From: Echinometra lucunter
Taxonomy: Eukaryota; Echinodermata; Echinoidea; Camarodonta; Echinometridae
NCBI GenBank assembly: GCA_029962745.1
Contig: CM057171.1
Span: 20,888,209 to 20,952,208, forward strand
Length of the DNA stretch: 64,000 bases
Direction of reading: 5' to 3'
Shown: piece after piece, positions 10,235-24,400 of the stretch
Position numbering within the stretch: the first letter of the stretch is position 1
How the letters are laid out: every line of letters begins with the position of its first letter
The notes under the pieces: generated by a model
Seen by the model: only the letters and a program-made list of their open reading frames with translations
What the model was told of the DNA's origin: nothing
Databases searched by the model: none
Made by a program: the position numbers and the translations under genes

Positions 10235-13200
10235 CTGTAAGATATAACATGAAGAAAAGGACCATGGCAAGTAAAATACATATAGTTATAAATATCCTTT
10301 GAAGGTTTCAATGGTGGTAGTACGAATTGATGTAGAAGGTTTCACGGTACACCAAGTATTCTTTCTTGAAGAAGAGTATGGTCCTGAAAAGGAACTACTA
10401 ACTCTCGATGTTTCGGTACGCATTTTCTTACCATCCTCAGGAAAATGAGGACGGTAAGAACATGCTTACCTCAGGAGAATGAGGATGGTAAGAACATGCT
10501 TACCTCAGGAGAATGAGGATGGTAAGAATGCTTACCTCAGGAGAATGAGGATGGTAAGAACATGCTTACCTCACGAGAATGAGGACGGTAAGAACATGCT
10601 TACCTCAGAAAAATGAGGATGGTAAGAACATGCTTACCTCAGGAGAATGAGGATGGTAAGAACATGCTTACCTCAGGAGAAAGAGGATGGTAAGAACATG
10701 CTTACCTCACGAGAATGAGGATGGTAAGAACATGCTTACCTCAGGAGAATGAGGACAGTAAGAACATGCTTACCTCACGAGAATGAGGACGGTAAGAACA
10801 TGCTTACCTCAGGAGAATGAGGACGGTAAGAACATGCTTACCTCAGGAGAATGAGGACGGTAAGAACATGCTTACCGAAACGTCGAGAGTGAGTAGGTCC
10901 TTTTCAGGACCACACTCATCTTCAAGAAAGAATACTTGGTGTACCGTGAAGCCTTCTACATCAATACATATGGTTGGTCTTCAACTACAAAACAATAAAC
11001 ATATGGTACATTACAAAACAGTGGTTGCAACACCAAATATCTAAAAGGGAAGAATATAAACAAATACATATTACATTACTTGGGAAGTAAAAAAGATTGT
11101 CTTTTTAATGGATCTTTTGAAGGCCTACCAACAGATTTCTGAATCAGTTTTACAATGTCTTTCTCTGAAATCTACATGTACACATACACTTTTAAGTCAT
11201 TTGGATTTCTCACAGCGATCAATCTTTTAAAATTTAATCCTCAAGTTTTACATTATTTCAACAACTATACAAGGCGATCAAATTATCAAGTGCTGTATTT
11301 TTCTCATGACTTGCAACACCTGTACATGTATGTTCAGCTGCAAGATAATTTAATTAACCGACTGCATGTTCTTGAATTCCAAGAATTAATACATACATCA
11401 CATAGTAGGCAATGCTTTATATCTTAACATATAAGATGTACAAACATATAGAATACACAATACTATTCATGTATTCCACAGTCAATACTGCACTCTATTG
11501 TTTGGTTTGCCTGCATTTTGCTTTATAATAAAAAAAGCCATCTGTATTTACACTTATTCATACCTAGATACGTATATTGATCTGATTATTATCTTTCTAA
11601 TTGCTGCCAGGAAATGTTCCCACCAAGTTTGGAACACAGACTTCTTAATTACAAAACAGCCCAAGCTGTCCATTCATTGATATTGCTTAATTTGCAGAGC
11701 CTAATTTCATATTGATTTATTCCTTACTTTTTCCTAAAATCCCCAACTCAACCGAGCTTTGCAAAGCTTAGTTTATTCACCTCAATGTTAGAGATGTTCT
11801 CAGCCTTTTGTAGCCTAAAATATGACATTACAAGAATCTAGTAGTATATTATAGTATATCACAGATAATATCTTCCCACCAAATGATTAAGTAGATGGGT
11901 GTTAATCAGTGTTTTTCTAATTATCCAATTTTTAAGTTAATTTTTCGTGTCACGAAAAACAGATCGGAAGATTCTAAATTTAATTTGACTGTTAGTTAGA
12001 ATAGTTCCCTCTGCTGAAAGATAGCGCACAACGAAACGGTTCACGCAAGCGCTGCTATATGTACGGTGTAGTGGCTGCTGAACGAGCTGCACTGAGCTAG
12101 CTCTACACTACATATCTACAGTACTGCTGGTGAGCTTATTCAAGATTGGCAGCCAGATTTTCATTTTATATCAATAACTTAATAAAGTATGACCACAAGA
12201 TCAAATACACAGTATCACAAGGGCATATCCTACACTCATGCCAAGTTGTATGAATTTTTTCGTAGATTTTGCAACAGGTTGAAACTACCTTTAATAATAA
12301 GTTTGTAATAAAGACCCTTCATTACCGAACACTCCAAGATGCCTTTATCCTTTGACTTAAACTCCTTCATTTGCACAGCCATTTTTAATGTTGATCTAGT
12401 CATTACAATTCAAAATACCCTGAGCAGGTCATGTTTATTCACCACTTCAATGCTATGTTGATATGGACCAAATGCCACCTGCTTGCTTACCAATTCCCAA
12501 TTCCATGTGATAAACCCTTCAGTTGAAGAGCTTCCCAAGACCTCCTACAAACTTGGACTGAAATAGCATGATTCGCAAATATTCATACGTGACTTCATGG
12601 TGGTCTGTTCATTATATTTCCGGTGTAGCGGCAGACTTGGTTCTTGGCAGATTTGGTTCTTGGTGACAAAATCTGCCGGCTGATTGTGTTGGTTGGTTAG
12701 TTTACCTGACTGCTAAGAAAGCATGTGTATGCTTGTTAGTAAGCAGCCAGGGGACCAACGGCTTTAAGTCCCCGCTGAAGGACTTGGTAATGAGGATTAA
12801 TACCTCATCAAAGGGCATTAGCGCATCCACTTGGTTTCGAACCCGAGTACTCCCGGTTACGAGACCACAGCTCTTCCCCTGAGCCACAGTGCCTCCTCCT
12901 CAACTGTAACAAAAGCTGTTTAGAAACTTTTTACTCATAAAAAAAAATGTAACAAAAGCTGTTTAGCTGTTTAGAAACTGTTTAGAAACTTTTTACTCAT
13001 AAATACACAAAAGTGTTGTAAATAGCAACTTTTAAATTTTATAAGTGAATCAAGAATGTAGGCCTATAATTTATCATCAAAAATGTGAATTTTGAGTGAA
13101 AAATCACGCATATTCACTTGAAATTCACCGTCTTTTGACATTCAATCCTTGAAGAGTGAACAATTGCACTTGCTTTATCTTTTTTTTAAAGAGAGAGCAC

Positions 13201-16200
13201 CTTTCCTTACACATACCGTACGTGGATTGATTCCTTGGACTGATTCCTGAATGAATGAATTAATTAATTAACGATATCTGACGGCAGATTTTGTACCAGG
13301 TACAAAATCCGCCGCTGGAACCAAATCTGCCGCTACACCCTCAAGTCGTTATTACTCACCCCTCAATGTTTGAACATGAACAAAACACCACCTGTTTCCT
13401 GTTATTAACAGGTTTATATCATAAACACAATAATTTCACAATAGTCCAAGATCTCCTGTAAACTTGGATTAAAAGTGACTGATTTGCACAGCTGCAGTAA
13501 CCACTCATTTTCATGTTGATCTAATCATTACCTTTCCAAATACCTCTTAAGTCATAATCATTCATTAACACTAAGTAAATATGGAATAAACACCGCCTAT
13601 TTCTCTTACTATCCACGAGTCTATATCATTGATTTTGAGGTCAATTAACACCCAAGGATCTACAGTAAACTTTGAATAATTCAGTCGGTTTGCAAAACTC
13701 AAAACCACATTTTTTTTTCATATATTTTCACAATGATCTACTATAAATGCTGTTATTTTTGCACGATGAATTTTTCTTATTGAGCGACAAAAAAAATATT
13801 CGCAAGTTCTTAAATTCATGCTGCATTACTTACTTCCAAAAGTGCAAGATTTGATTTGATACTAGTATTTCAATGTAGGACAATCATTTTCTGCCCTAGC
13901 TATAGCTCAAAATGGTCACATTTGAACATGAATAGCCAGCACGGCTCCATTTATTATTTCACACACATGCTGTCTATTCAAATGCAAATGGCAGACACAA
14001 CTACATATAAAACATACTCTAAATTGCACTGGATTCAAGCACGCATTTCATCAACTGAAGCACAATTCAGTGTCCATTCAAAAAAAGCATTAGAACATTC
14101 AAATAAATCATTAAAAAATTGTGCTAACATTTTTGCAAGTTCTAGAATCTGCGCTTGTTTAAAAGAGGGCAAAATCTGCAAAAATTTAAGTACCACATTT
14201 TTTTCACATTGATCTACTCATTAGCTTTCCTAATACCCTCTAGTCATATTTCATTACCTGGGCATTTTTAATGCAACATTATCGTGCATTAATTCTCTAG
14301 ATTGTTTATTTTTTCAAGATTGAAATCAAATTCACATTTATGCTGTACCTTTCTGTTTGCTTAATTCTTATTAAGCACAAGTTTGATACTAATATATTTT
14401 CAGTAATCGTCTCCCTCTGTATACTACTGTCATAATATTATTTGGTACAGTAAGATCTATCTATGTCAAACACATAGTGACTATTCAAATTCTCATGCGC
14501 TATATAAAAATTGTTATTATTCATAATTATTTGAATTTGTATCAAACAACAACTCTTTTTCTTCCTGTCTACATTCAAGAGCTGTTGAATGTAAAGAACT
14601 ATATTGTATGTCAATATCTGAACTTCTCATGAACTTGCCTCAACTTTTCAGTGATATGCTTGCCTTTTATAATCTGTCATTTCCATATTGAAATACTTGT
14701 CATATTTCTAAATACCCAAAAGTCACATTTATCCACCTACTCAATGTTTGAATTCATATCAAACAACACCTGCTTCTCTTCCCATGTTTGTCATATCATG
14801 AGTCACTGAATTGTCTGGGAGCTAATGAAAACTTTGACTAAATCACTTCAAAATCCCTCATTTTCATATTAGTATGAGGGGTTTGATTTAAAAAACTGAT
14901 CATTAACTTCCACAGGACCCTGTCGGATGTTCAGTAAACTTTTTCTGAATCAATTAGTTGGCAAGGCTTTTCAATCAATTAATTGAATTATACCGTGCAT
15001 CTCAAAAAAATTTACACTTTTGAAATGGTTGCCAAATAAAAAAATATATGATTCTGGGGGAAAAGGTTTATAAGTATGAAAAGCTAATAGACTCAATTTT
15101 CATAATTATGACACCAAAAAGTCTGAAAATAATTCATGCTTGGATGAGCACTGCTCACTTTTGTAAAGGGTATGGAAATTAGGTTCGCAGGAATGGGCCT
15201 TCCAATTTGTGAGAGAAAAGTCCTTTGGAGCTTACAGAATTGAGGATGATATGAAAAAATTATGACCAATTGTGATGAGTATGGGAGCTAATGAAAACTT
15301 TGAATAAATCTCTTCCTAATCCCTCATTTTCACATTGATTTGAGGAGTTTGATTCATTAACTTCCACAGGACCCTGTGTGATGTTCACTAAACTTTGTCT
15401 GAGTAAATTAGTTGGCAAAGCTTTTCAATCTATTATTTAAACTATTTACTCATTTCAAAACAATATCAAACCTATAAAAAGTAACACATTTCAATACATG
15501 AAAACAAATCTTTCATTATCAATTTTGACTGTCCTGACAGAGCACATTCTAGTAACACAATTGATATAATATTTCTGACATCACACACCGTACCACATGC
15601 AATACCAATAAATCACAAAGAGTCAAAGAGTACCTTACATGTATATGATTGTGCAGTCAATCTGGACTATTAATTATTCCTTATTTTAATTCATATTTGC
15701 ATGTCATACACTACTTCCCAATATAAGGTTGAGGAGGAAATTTTTATGAAATAATAGAGTCATAGGATTCATCTTTTTTATTTTACCTCATATTAAGAAA
15801 TTAATCTTGAATCTCCATGTTTTTAAACAAATTTCATAACAAAAGGATTTAAAAAAATAACATATCTACAATATATCTTGTATTTCTAAGGGTGCTTTTT
15901 TTTTGGGGGGGGGGGGGGTCTTACACTGCCAGCATACATACAACATACCTGACATAGCAGTCTTGGCTTAGCAATCAAGATTCCATTGCCATATCTGGTC
16001 ATCTGATCAAGGATCTTCACCAAGCTGTTCAGCTGATGGGAAGTATCATCCTGGTCTTCAAGAAATGATACCTCATTCTAAATAACACAAAAATATGAGA
16101 AACAAAACAGTTAAAAACCCTGGAGCAGTGTTCATACTGCAGGAATGTGAAGTCCCACAATAATAATAATAATGAACAGTTTTTACATAGTGCATAACAC

Positions 16201-19200
16201 ATTACATCTGTACATTGTATGTCCCTATGCACTCTAAGAGAGAGAAAAAGGAAAAGGGAAGACATGATTAAAAGATAGGTTACTGAGTTTACTTTGTTAG
16301 ACTAAGATATGTTTTGAATAAGTGTGTTTTAAGTGCAGATTTAAACTTCTCTATTGTGTCAATGTTTCTTAGAGAATTTGGGAGGTTATTCCATAAAACT
16401 GATGCAACATGAGCAAATGAACGTTCGCCATATGTTTTTGTTTGAATAGGAGGTATGATAAACAGATTCTGTGTGCATGATCGAAGCTGTCTTGTTGGTT
16501 TGTATACAATGAGTAAATCATTCAAATATGAAGAAGCTAGTCCATGAAAACATTCGAAAGCTAGTAACAAATATATATATTCATATATATTCATATGTGT
16601 CAGTACCATATATTCATATCTATGTGCAGCATGTTTTTCTTTTTACTGTATGGATTGTTCAGAAAGAATAATAGTACTTTACTTTCATTTTGATGATGTA
16701 ATAACTTAAAAATACACAATCACTTTTTCTGAGTCCTTAATCAACCTTCCCCAAGGACAGATACCCTCACATAAAGCTCAGCATATAATTGTACAATCAG
16801 TCAATCGATTGCACAATTGATATTTAGCAACTGACCAAAGATAACTATCAACTGAAGAATAGCAAACAATGGTTGAATTATTGTGTTATCTGGCCCAGGA
16901 CAGTTTCCTGTAGAGATGTTTAAACCTTACCCAAGGTTTAAACGTCTATAAGCATACTAAAAATCAGCGTAAAAAACTGCATAATGCCCATGCCTGCACT
17001 TTACTAAAGAAAACACATAATTGGACAGCATCCTGTGCACATGTATGCTTTAAAAACCTATAAGAGGGTTCAAACTTGTTTGTAAATTTGAGCTTTTGTG
17101 CTTACCAGCAGAGCATCCCAGACCACCTCAGAGTATTTTCTCTTCAGATATTTAGTTAGACAACTGAACATTTCTTGAAAGCATTCCAGGACCAGATCCC
17201 AAGGAAGATCAGCAGCTTTGTCAGCACCAGAGCGACATGGTCCAAGTCTACATAACAATACTGGTAAGATCTAAAATCAATCAAATCAGAAAGAATTCAG
17301 TTGAAGTAAATTATCTCTAATATCCTCCATCTTTCATGCTGTTGAAAGCTGACTGTCCCATCTCACTGTTTCTTTCTCCTTCAGCTGTCTCTACAATTAT
17401 TCTCCTACATCAGAAGCCATAATAACATTAAAGGTCATTAAAAAAACCACTGCTAATCATAACATGACATACACTATCTCATTTTATAGGTAGGGGATCC
17501 CTTCTGCAAATTTTAGGAAACTTCATGAAACTTGTGCAGGTTGAACACTATACCATACATGTATTTGTACTTTCTTAATAACTTGAGTGGTCCACAACTT
17601 CATGCCACCAGGGGGCACAAAAGATGATATATGCCACAAAGTTTTGGATTTTTTTTTGTTGTTGTTTCTTATTACTTCCTCAAAATACCATCATTTACGC
17701 GCAAACAAAAAACTGCAGGGGTATGCTGCTGCATATGTGATCAGGCCCTGAGATGTGCTGGCTTATCATGACATCATCATCATCATCATAACTGATTTTA
17801 CATCTGGGGAGTGTGTCATGTGATCAGTGGTTTTTAATGACAACTGTTTTAAGTTACTGAACTCCTTGCATCTGATTGGCCGAGAGCAAATTTGTCATTA
17901 AAAATCACTGACAAGACACTTCATGAAACACTCCCCAGAACTCCCTGACATCATAGGGGCGACAGACATGGCTACGGTAAATGTAGGTGTTATCAGCATG
18001 GTTTACTAGAGCACTTGTGATTTATGAGCTGGCTGGACATGATCCTGAAACTTCCAGAGAACAGTGCAGTTACACCTGGTGCTGTTTTCTCATCGTGTTC
18101 CTAGATCTAAGTTAGTTGTCATGAAATGTTGCCTTCTTCCTTAGTTGGAATTCACTTGAACCCTTTTATATTGTGTGCTCTAAAAGTTTGTTATGGTTTT
18201 ATAATTTGGAATTGTTTTTGTTTAAGAACAGACATCATCTGAGCTGCAGTAAACAATGTGAATGGCTTGTTATTCTCCTTGTAAGCTGCTTGTATGGCCA
18301 GCTGTCAACTGTTATCTGCTATTACCCAAAATGGCTATTATTCACAATTGCACTGTATGTACAAATAAAATGTACCATGGGGAAAGAATGATATATCCTG
18401 TGCACAAGGAAATGATTGATCCTATATTATACAATGCAATTTGTTCATTTATATAGCACTCTTACAGTCATGGCTGGTTCCACAGCACTTTACATAATTA
18501 AGTTACAGATTGGCATTGAAAGGAAAAGTTTTAAGATTCTTCTTAAAGATGTCTAGGGAGGGGGGAATGCGGACAAATTTGTAATTCTACAATGCATTGA
18601 TGTAGTAGAGTGGGAAAGATGTTCCATACATACCCTTTCGGTTGAAGAATGTGTTTGATGTCTGACTCCTTTCAGCATATCAAACAGGAGATGACCAAGA
18701 CCTTTTGCTTGCTGGTACAAATAAACACAAAGGAGAATATATTGACAATGGTTGTTGCTCGTTTATTTTTTTGTGATTCTGTAAAATTTTTGTTGATTTT
18801 TATACGTTTTAATCATATCTTGATGATGTTGATTGCTGTTATGTCAAAGTACTTTCAATAAAAAATAGAAACTTAAAAAGATTTTTTTGTATAAATTTGG
18901 GATTTACATGCCACAAAACAATGAAGACAATGAATCGGAAATATTCTTTTTCTTCAATTTTTAATATACTGGTGTACCTTTCTTTTCTAAAAGGGAATCT
19001 GACAGCTTTCTTCCCCTTTTTTCTTTGCATTAAAAAAAAAAAATGAAATCTTACCAGAGGATTATCTTGAAGAGTTCCAAGCATGAAATCAAATAGTTGT
19101 CCATGATCTTTGACTTTTCTCATGATGAAAGCAAAGCTCTCGGCAGCAAACCTTCTTACATGTTCCTTACGATCCTCAGCTAACAGTGGTGAATACATCC

Positions 19201-21428
19201 TGCATGAAACAAACAATATTTACTTTCATGTTGATGGCTTCTGGTGGAATATTGAACACATATATAGTCAAAAAGCATGTACATATTACATTGCACATCT
19301 AGATCCATTCCTTGAGGAGGCAGTATGGCTCAGTGGTAGAGCAGTGGTCTCATAACTGGGAGTACCCATGTTCGAAACCAAGTGGATGTGCTAATGCCCT
19401 CTGGTAAGGTATTAATCCTCATTATCAAGTCCTCCGGAGGGGACTTCAAGCTGTCGGTCGTCTGGTTGCTTACTATGAAGTATGCTGTCTTAGCAGTCAG
19501 GTTTAATAACCAACCACTTCATGTGTGTCATGGTGTAGAGGTTCGTTCACCTAGCCCTCAGTGGAAGAGTTGAGGGTTCAAATCCCAGCCCGGTACTTCA
19601 TCTTCTGGCAAAACATTATAAATCATGTTTGTTACTCTCATTAAGGCACTAGCTGGGTACCCAGTAGGATGCAAAGGTCGGGGTGACTGGATTAGCATAT
19701 TGTGCACACCTGTAAAATGGGCGACTGGCTTATATGCTCCCCAAGGAGTAACCCTACAGGGCTCCGCCGCGAAGCGGGGGAGCCCTACGCTCAACTATTG
19801 ACAGCGCCGCAAACCGTCAGTTTGGTTCACTTATTTTGGACATATTGGCCGGTATTCTCAAAAGCTTACTAACTTTAGTAGCCCTACTAAGTCGATATTT
19901 AGTAAGGGTTGCTATTCTCGAAGGGTAACTAACTTCAAAATGACGTCATCAGCTCACTAACTTTAGTCACAGCTCACTAACTTTAGTCACCCCTCACTAA
20001 GTTAATCACCCCTCACTAAGTTAATCCCCTTCTCCATAGAACTGTGTACTAAAGTAATTTTAGTTTGCTATTCACGAAGGGTGACTAAAGTTAGTGAGCT
20101 GTCACTAACTACGTCATCAAGGGCAGATTAGGCCCAAAAGTTAGTCAGCTCAGGGGGCATGTTTAACTCTTCGCTAGACGGCGACCAACCAAAATTTCGT
20201 GCCGAAACGGAGTGGAATTGGGTCTACTTATGCTGCATTTTCACCTTTTCTGTAAGTATCATGTATCTGTTGGTTTGCTCATTTGTATTTTCATGATCAA
20301 GTCGTATTTACCACGCTATGATGACATAAGTTTATTTGCAATAAAATGAATTATAATCAGTCAAAGTCAATTTGACCGCGTTTGAAACCTGAATTATTGC
20401 AGCGCTCTGTCACCTCACAGTCCCATACGACCAGATTTACGTATGGCGCTGTGAACGACCTGGTGCATGTATGTAACTGTATGGAACGACCAAGTCCAAG
20501 TTAGGCCTACAATCTACTGACTTTCCTACGACTACGGAGATCCGAAACAAACAAATGCATAGGCCTTATGTCTTTTCGTGATCTCGTAAATAATTGCAAA
20601 TTGCAGAAGGAAACTTTCCACAAAACTTAATATTGTGGCACTGTTTGTGTTGGCACAACCTGGCTCTGTATGGTCGATCTTGAATCCGATTCCGAGCACT
20701 CGGTCTCAGGAGGGCCAAACTAACTGTTTTAGACCAAAAAATTTTGTCTCAAAATTTCGCCGTTACTACCTCTTAAGTGGTAGGGTCGGCACTTCTCCTT
20801 TTAGTTTTAACAGTTAGGAGTGCCGACCCTACCAGTATAAGAGACTAACGAAATTTTGAGACCGAACTTTTGGTCTATCATGTCTACCGTCTAGGCCAGG
20901 ACAGACGTAGGTCTACCTCGGACTGTGTGGTGAATGCCGAACATTCACTTGGAGTTGCAGCACCAGCAGTCCAAAATTGCCTTTTTAAAAGCAAGATTTA
21001 TTTTTTTCAATTTACTAGAAATCTCAAATTTTGATTCAGGAACTTTTCAAGTTTAACTCTTGATATTCCACAAATTTGTGGATTCAGAGTTGAAAATGGA
21101 AGTTAAACTGCCTTTCATGTGTGGCCAAGCCCCAAAGCCTGGGAATAAATACACACAAAAGGCTTTTCCACTGCAAAGACTAAAGTAGCTTGTACATGCT
21201 ATTAAGTGGAATCCTAGCAGGCTAGCATCTTGCAGTTAATTCACTATGTTAGGCTTTATGAATGCGCAATTCCGAAAGACCAAAGTCAAGACAAAGCCAT
21301 GTTATGACATTGTGGGTCTAACAACTGTTACGATCTAACTTAGATCTAGAATCTAGACCTACTCACCTAGATCTAGTCTGTCTCACAACCCAACTTTGTC
21401 TTACCAAAGTTGTTTCAATACAAAATGT

Positions 21429-21460
<32 letters not shown>

Positions 21461-24400
21461 GAAATTCCCAAATGTAATAATTTTGGCATTATCGCTGGGA
21501 CACCCGCATAGCCAAGGGGGATGGTGGGGGCGGTCACTCTCCCCCCCCCCCCCCAAATGCCAACAAAAAAGAAACAAAAAAAAAAAACGAAACGTGTGAG
21601 CGAGAAAAGAAAAAGGTATAGGAATACATAAGAAAAGCAGGAGCAGACAAGGAACAATTCAAAGAAACGGAACTGCCTCTCTGCACCCCCCCCCCCCCCC
21701 CGGAGCGGACTTCGCTTGCTCTGTAAGTGGCTCACACGCTTTGCATGCTCATTACTGCCCCATCCAAATGAAATCCTAGCTACGCCACTGTGCTGGGACC
21801 CTGGGCTGGGTTAGGCCCAGGTTACAAAAAAGAGGTAAAACAAAGAATGTTGAAGAAATCTCAAATCCAATATCAATACAAGCCAATAAGATGTCAGTTT
21901 TCATACAAAATTTTTTATGAACATCACATAGACCGAATAAGCTTCGTTTCTAAAGTGTTTTGGAACAAAAAGTTTCAAGCTGAGAATATATTCTATTTTT
22001 GTAATCAATTGATGCATTTGGGAGAAAATAAAACCTGCCGATACAGTAAATACTAAATATGAATTGAAATTATTATTCCAATCATGGCAATACACAGCAG
22101 AGTGGGGGAGGGGGCAGTCCCCCCAAAAAAAAAAAAAATTGAAAAGTTATAGTTTTTACTGAAAAATTTTAGGAAATTCAACAAAAGTGTTCACCAAAGC
22201 CTTCTGTTTCACTTTAACAAAAGCAAAAGCACCCCATGACAAGTTTGTTCCCTCGCTTTTAAGTTTAAAAAAAATCGCCCCCCCCCCCCCCACTTGAAAA
22301 AATTTATGCTTTTGGCCCTGATTCTGATGTGCAGTATGTTGGACAAGTTGTACTTACATGTGAGGTAGAAAATTATTGCCCTTACCAAATGCTTTATTTC
22401 TTGTATTTTCTCTTTTCAGGTTCAGAAGATTTCAAAAAGAAAATGCAATTTCGCTGAGATGTGAAATGGTGAGGCTAACTCTATGATCAAGGACACTAAC
22501 TGCCCCCACACATAGGCCTACGACTTCTTACTGCACAAAGGTAAAGGAGACAAAAGAAGAAAAAGACTGGACTAAGATTTAATGCTTTTGGTAAGTTTGT
22601 GTTTTTATTCAGAATGATGACAAAAAGATACTGCTGGTCTAATTATCTGATTGTCTAATACCACATAGGCTAAACCCATTTGGTCTACTATAAATTTGGT
22701 CTTATTGCCATTTGGTGTAACACATACTTGGTCTAACTCTCATTTGGTCTAATGACCACTTGGCCTAATTGCCATTTCGTCTAATAACCAACTTGTCTAA
22801 TTGCCTTTTCGTCTAATTCTCACATGCATGTTTGATTTATTACTGGTTTATTACAGGTAATAGACTAAGTGGTGTTAGACCAAGTGGACATTAGAAGAAA
22901 TGGTCATAAGACAAAATGAGAATTATACACAAAGGTAAATAGGCGAAATGGCTACTAGACCAAAAGGTCATAAGACGAACTGGTAACTTGTAGACAAAGT
23001 GGAATTAGACCATGTGGAGCGAGACCAAACAGGCAGTAGACAAAGTGGGAATAGACTAAGTGGGAATTTACCAATTAAACAGCATATCACTGTGTGAAAT
23101 AGCACGACAACTGCCAGTAATGTAAAAATTCATAACTGTGACAAATTTGTGGCATGTTAGGGGAAATGAGAGAGGGATGGTTGATTATTTTACCATTTGC
23201 ACTAGTAGTGCAGGGCAAACCATTTATTTAGAATACAAGTGTGTAGCATCTCACTTCTTGGCACTATGACTAAACAATAGTAAGATTCATTGAAAGGTTG
23301 GACTATACAAGTATAGTTTTAAGGAAAAAATAACTGGTAACCATGTCATAGTGTAATTACTGAAACATATTTTGTTCAAATATCCAGAGTGTATTAGATT
23401 TTTTGGTTTTATCCTGAGTGCTTATTATTATGAAAGCCCTTAGGCTGAATAACATTTTACAATAAAAAGTTGAAAATGGAACATAGTCTAAAACGAAATC
23501 TGATATATAGGTTATTTTGATAACTGTGAGCTGGTAAAACATACCATAAAGTAACTGTTGATTAAGACAAATTGTTTAGTAACATTGGGACATGTTACTC
23601 ATATAAGTTATCCTACTCTTTTCTCATATTTCTTTTTCGTTTATGCAGGAAGCTTTCAAATAATGCACAGGGTGAGGCTAACCTTTCCCAGTCAACCCTA
23701 TCCAGAATGGTATCCCACTGCCTCACTGCAAGAAGGAACCAATACATCAATTCCCTACTAGAAAGGAAGTTGATTGGGGAATCTGGCAACAGTTTTCAAA
23801 TATGGCAAGTCCCATGTGCAGCCCAAGAGGACCCAGTGCTCTATAGAGAAAATAGATACTTGCCTGATATTCAGGTATATTTTATTCAATCTTACAACTA
23901 CATAAAGGTGGAAAACAACAGAGTTTTTGACTAATGAAACCATCCAGATAATCCAAGTTGAAACAGATTGTGTACAAAACTGGTTACTTATGAGAAGATC
24001 ATGATTTAGAAAATGGTTAAAATCTTCTGCAAATTTGGGCCACAATAATACATACTGTTTAAGCGTATTAATTTTGCTATTTAAATAGCACATGTATTAC
24101 CTTGAATATGGAGCTTCTTTCTTGAATAATATGACACGGTTGTTTCTTTGATTAAAGTGAAATAACATGTGAGTACAAGAGTAAATGAAAACTGCATGTA
24201 AGGCAGTTAGGTGGCCATAAATATTTTTTTCAAAAGTAACAAACTTAGACTCCACTTAACTAATTTCTAAATTGCTTCTTCTTTTTCAGTTCATCTCATT
24301 GAATACCTGATGATTTCTCCCAAGTTTTCCTGATTTGCCAGTTTTCCCTGGGTTCAGGAGGCTGCAGGTGGTATAGATCTAGCTGGGAGTGGAGTCAATG

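Larger units (their letters stand above)
10235..15948 (-). other. Intron e6-e7 of UTP20, mostly unremarkable
   Basis: 5.7 kb of AT-rich intron. Besides the foldback at 10328-10964 and the element at 12622-13339 I see only anonymous AT-rich sequence, with several weak local repeats (for example GGGAGCTAATGAAAACTTTG at 14818 and 15284, followed by similar 100-bp stretches). No exon was found. Confidence 0.7.

Noticed and set aside
10430..10880. CRISPR-like array
   Set aside because: The repeats are contiguous ~34-bp units without unique spacers, in a eukaryotic intron between inverted ends.
11155..11427. 90-98 residue ORF conserved in both alleles (also 1031-1327)
   Set aside because: Present twice only because the region is duplicated allelically; no family resemblance, no codon-position pattern and inside or near UTP20 intron sequence.
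1..12480. Natural 2.5-kb inverted repeat (palindrome) between 1-2538 and 9979-12480
   Set aside because: The arms are separated by a 500-N gap and carry the same exon on opposite strands, so mis-scaffolded alleles are simpler; kept open only as an alternative.
19312..19400. tRNA gene (also at 9293, 40967 and 12695)
   Set aside because: Box A and B are present, but the acceptor stem and cloverleaf are not, and a common body follows; these are SINEs.
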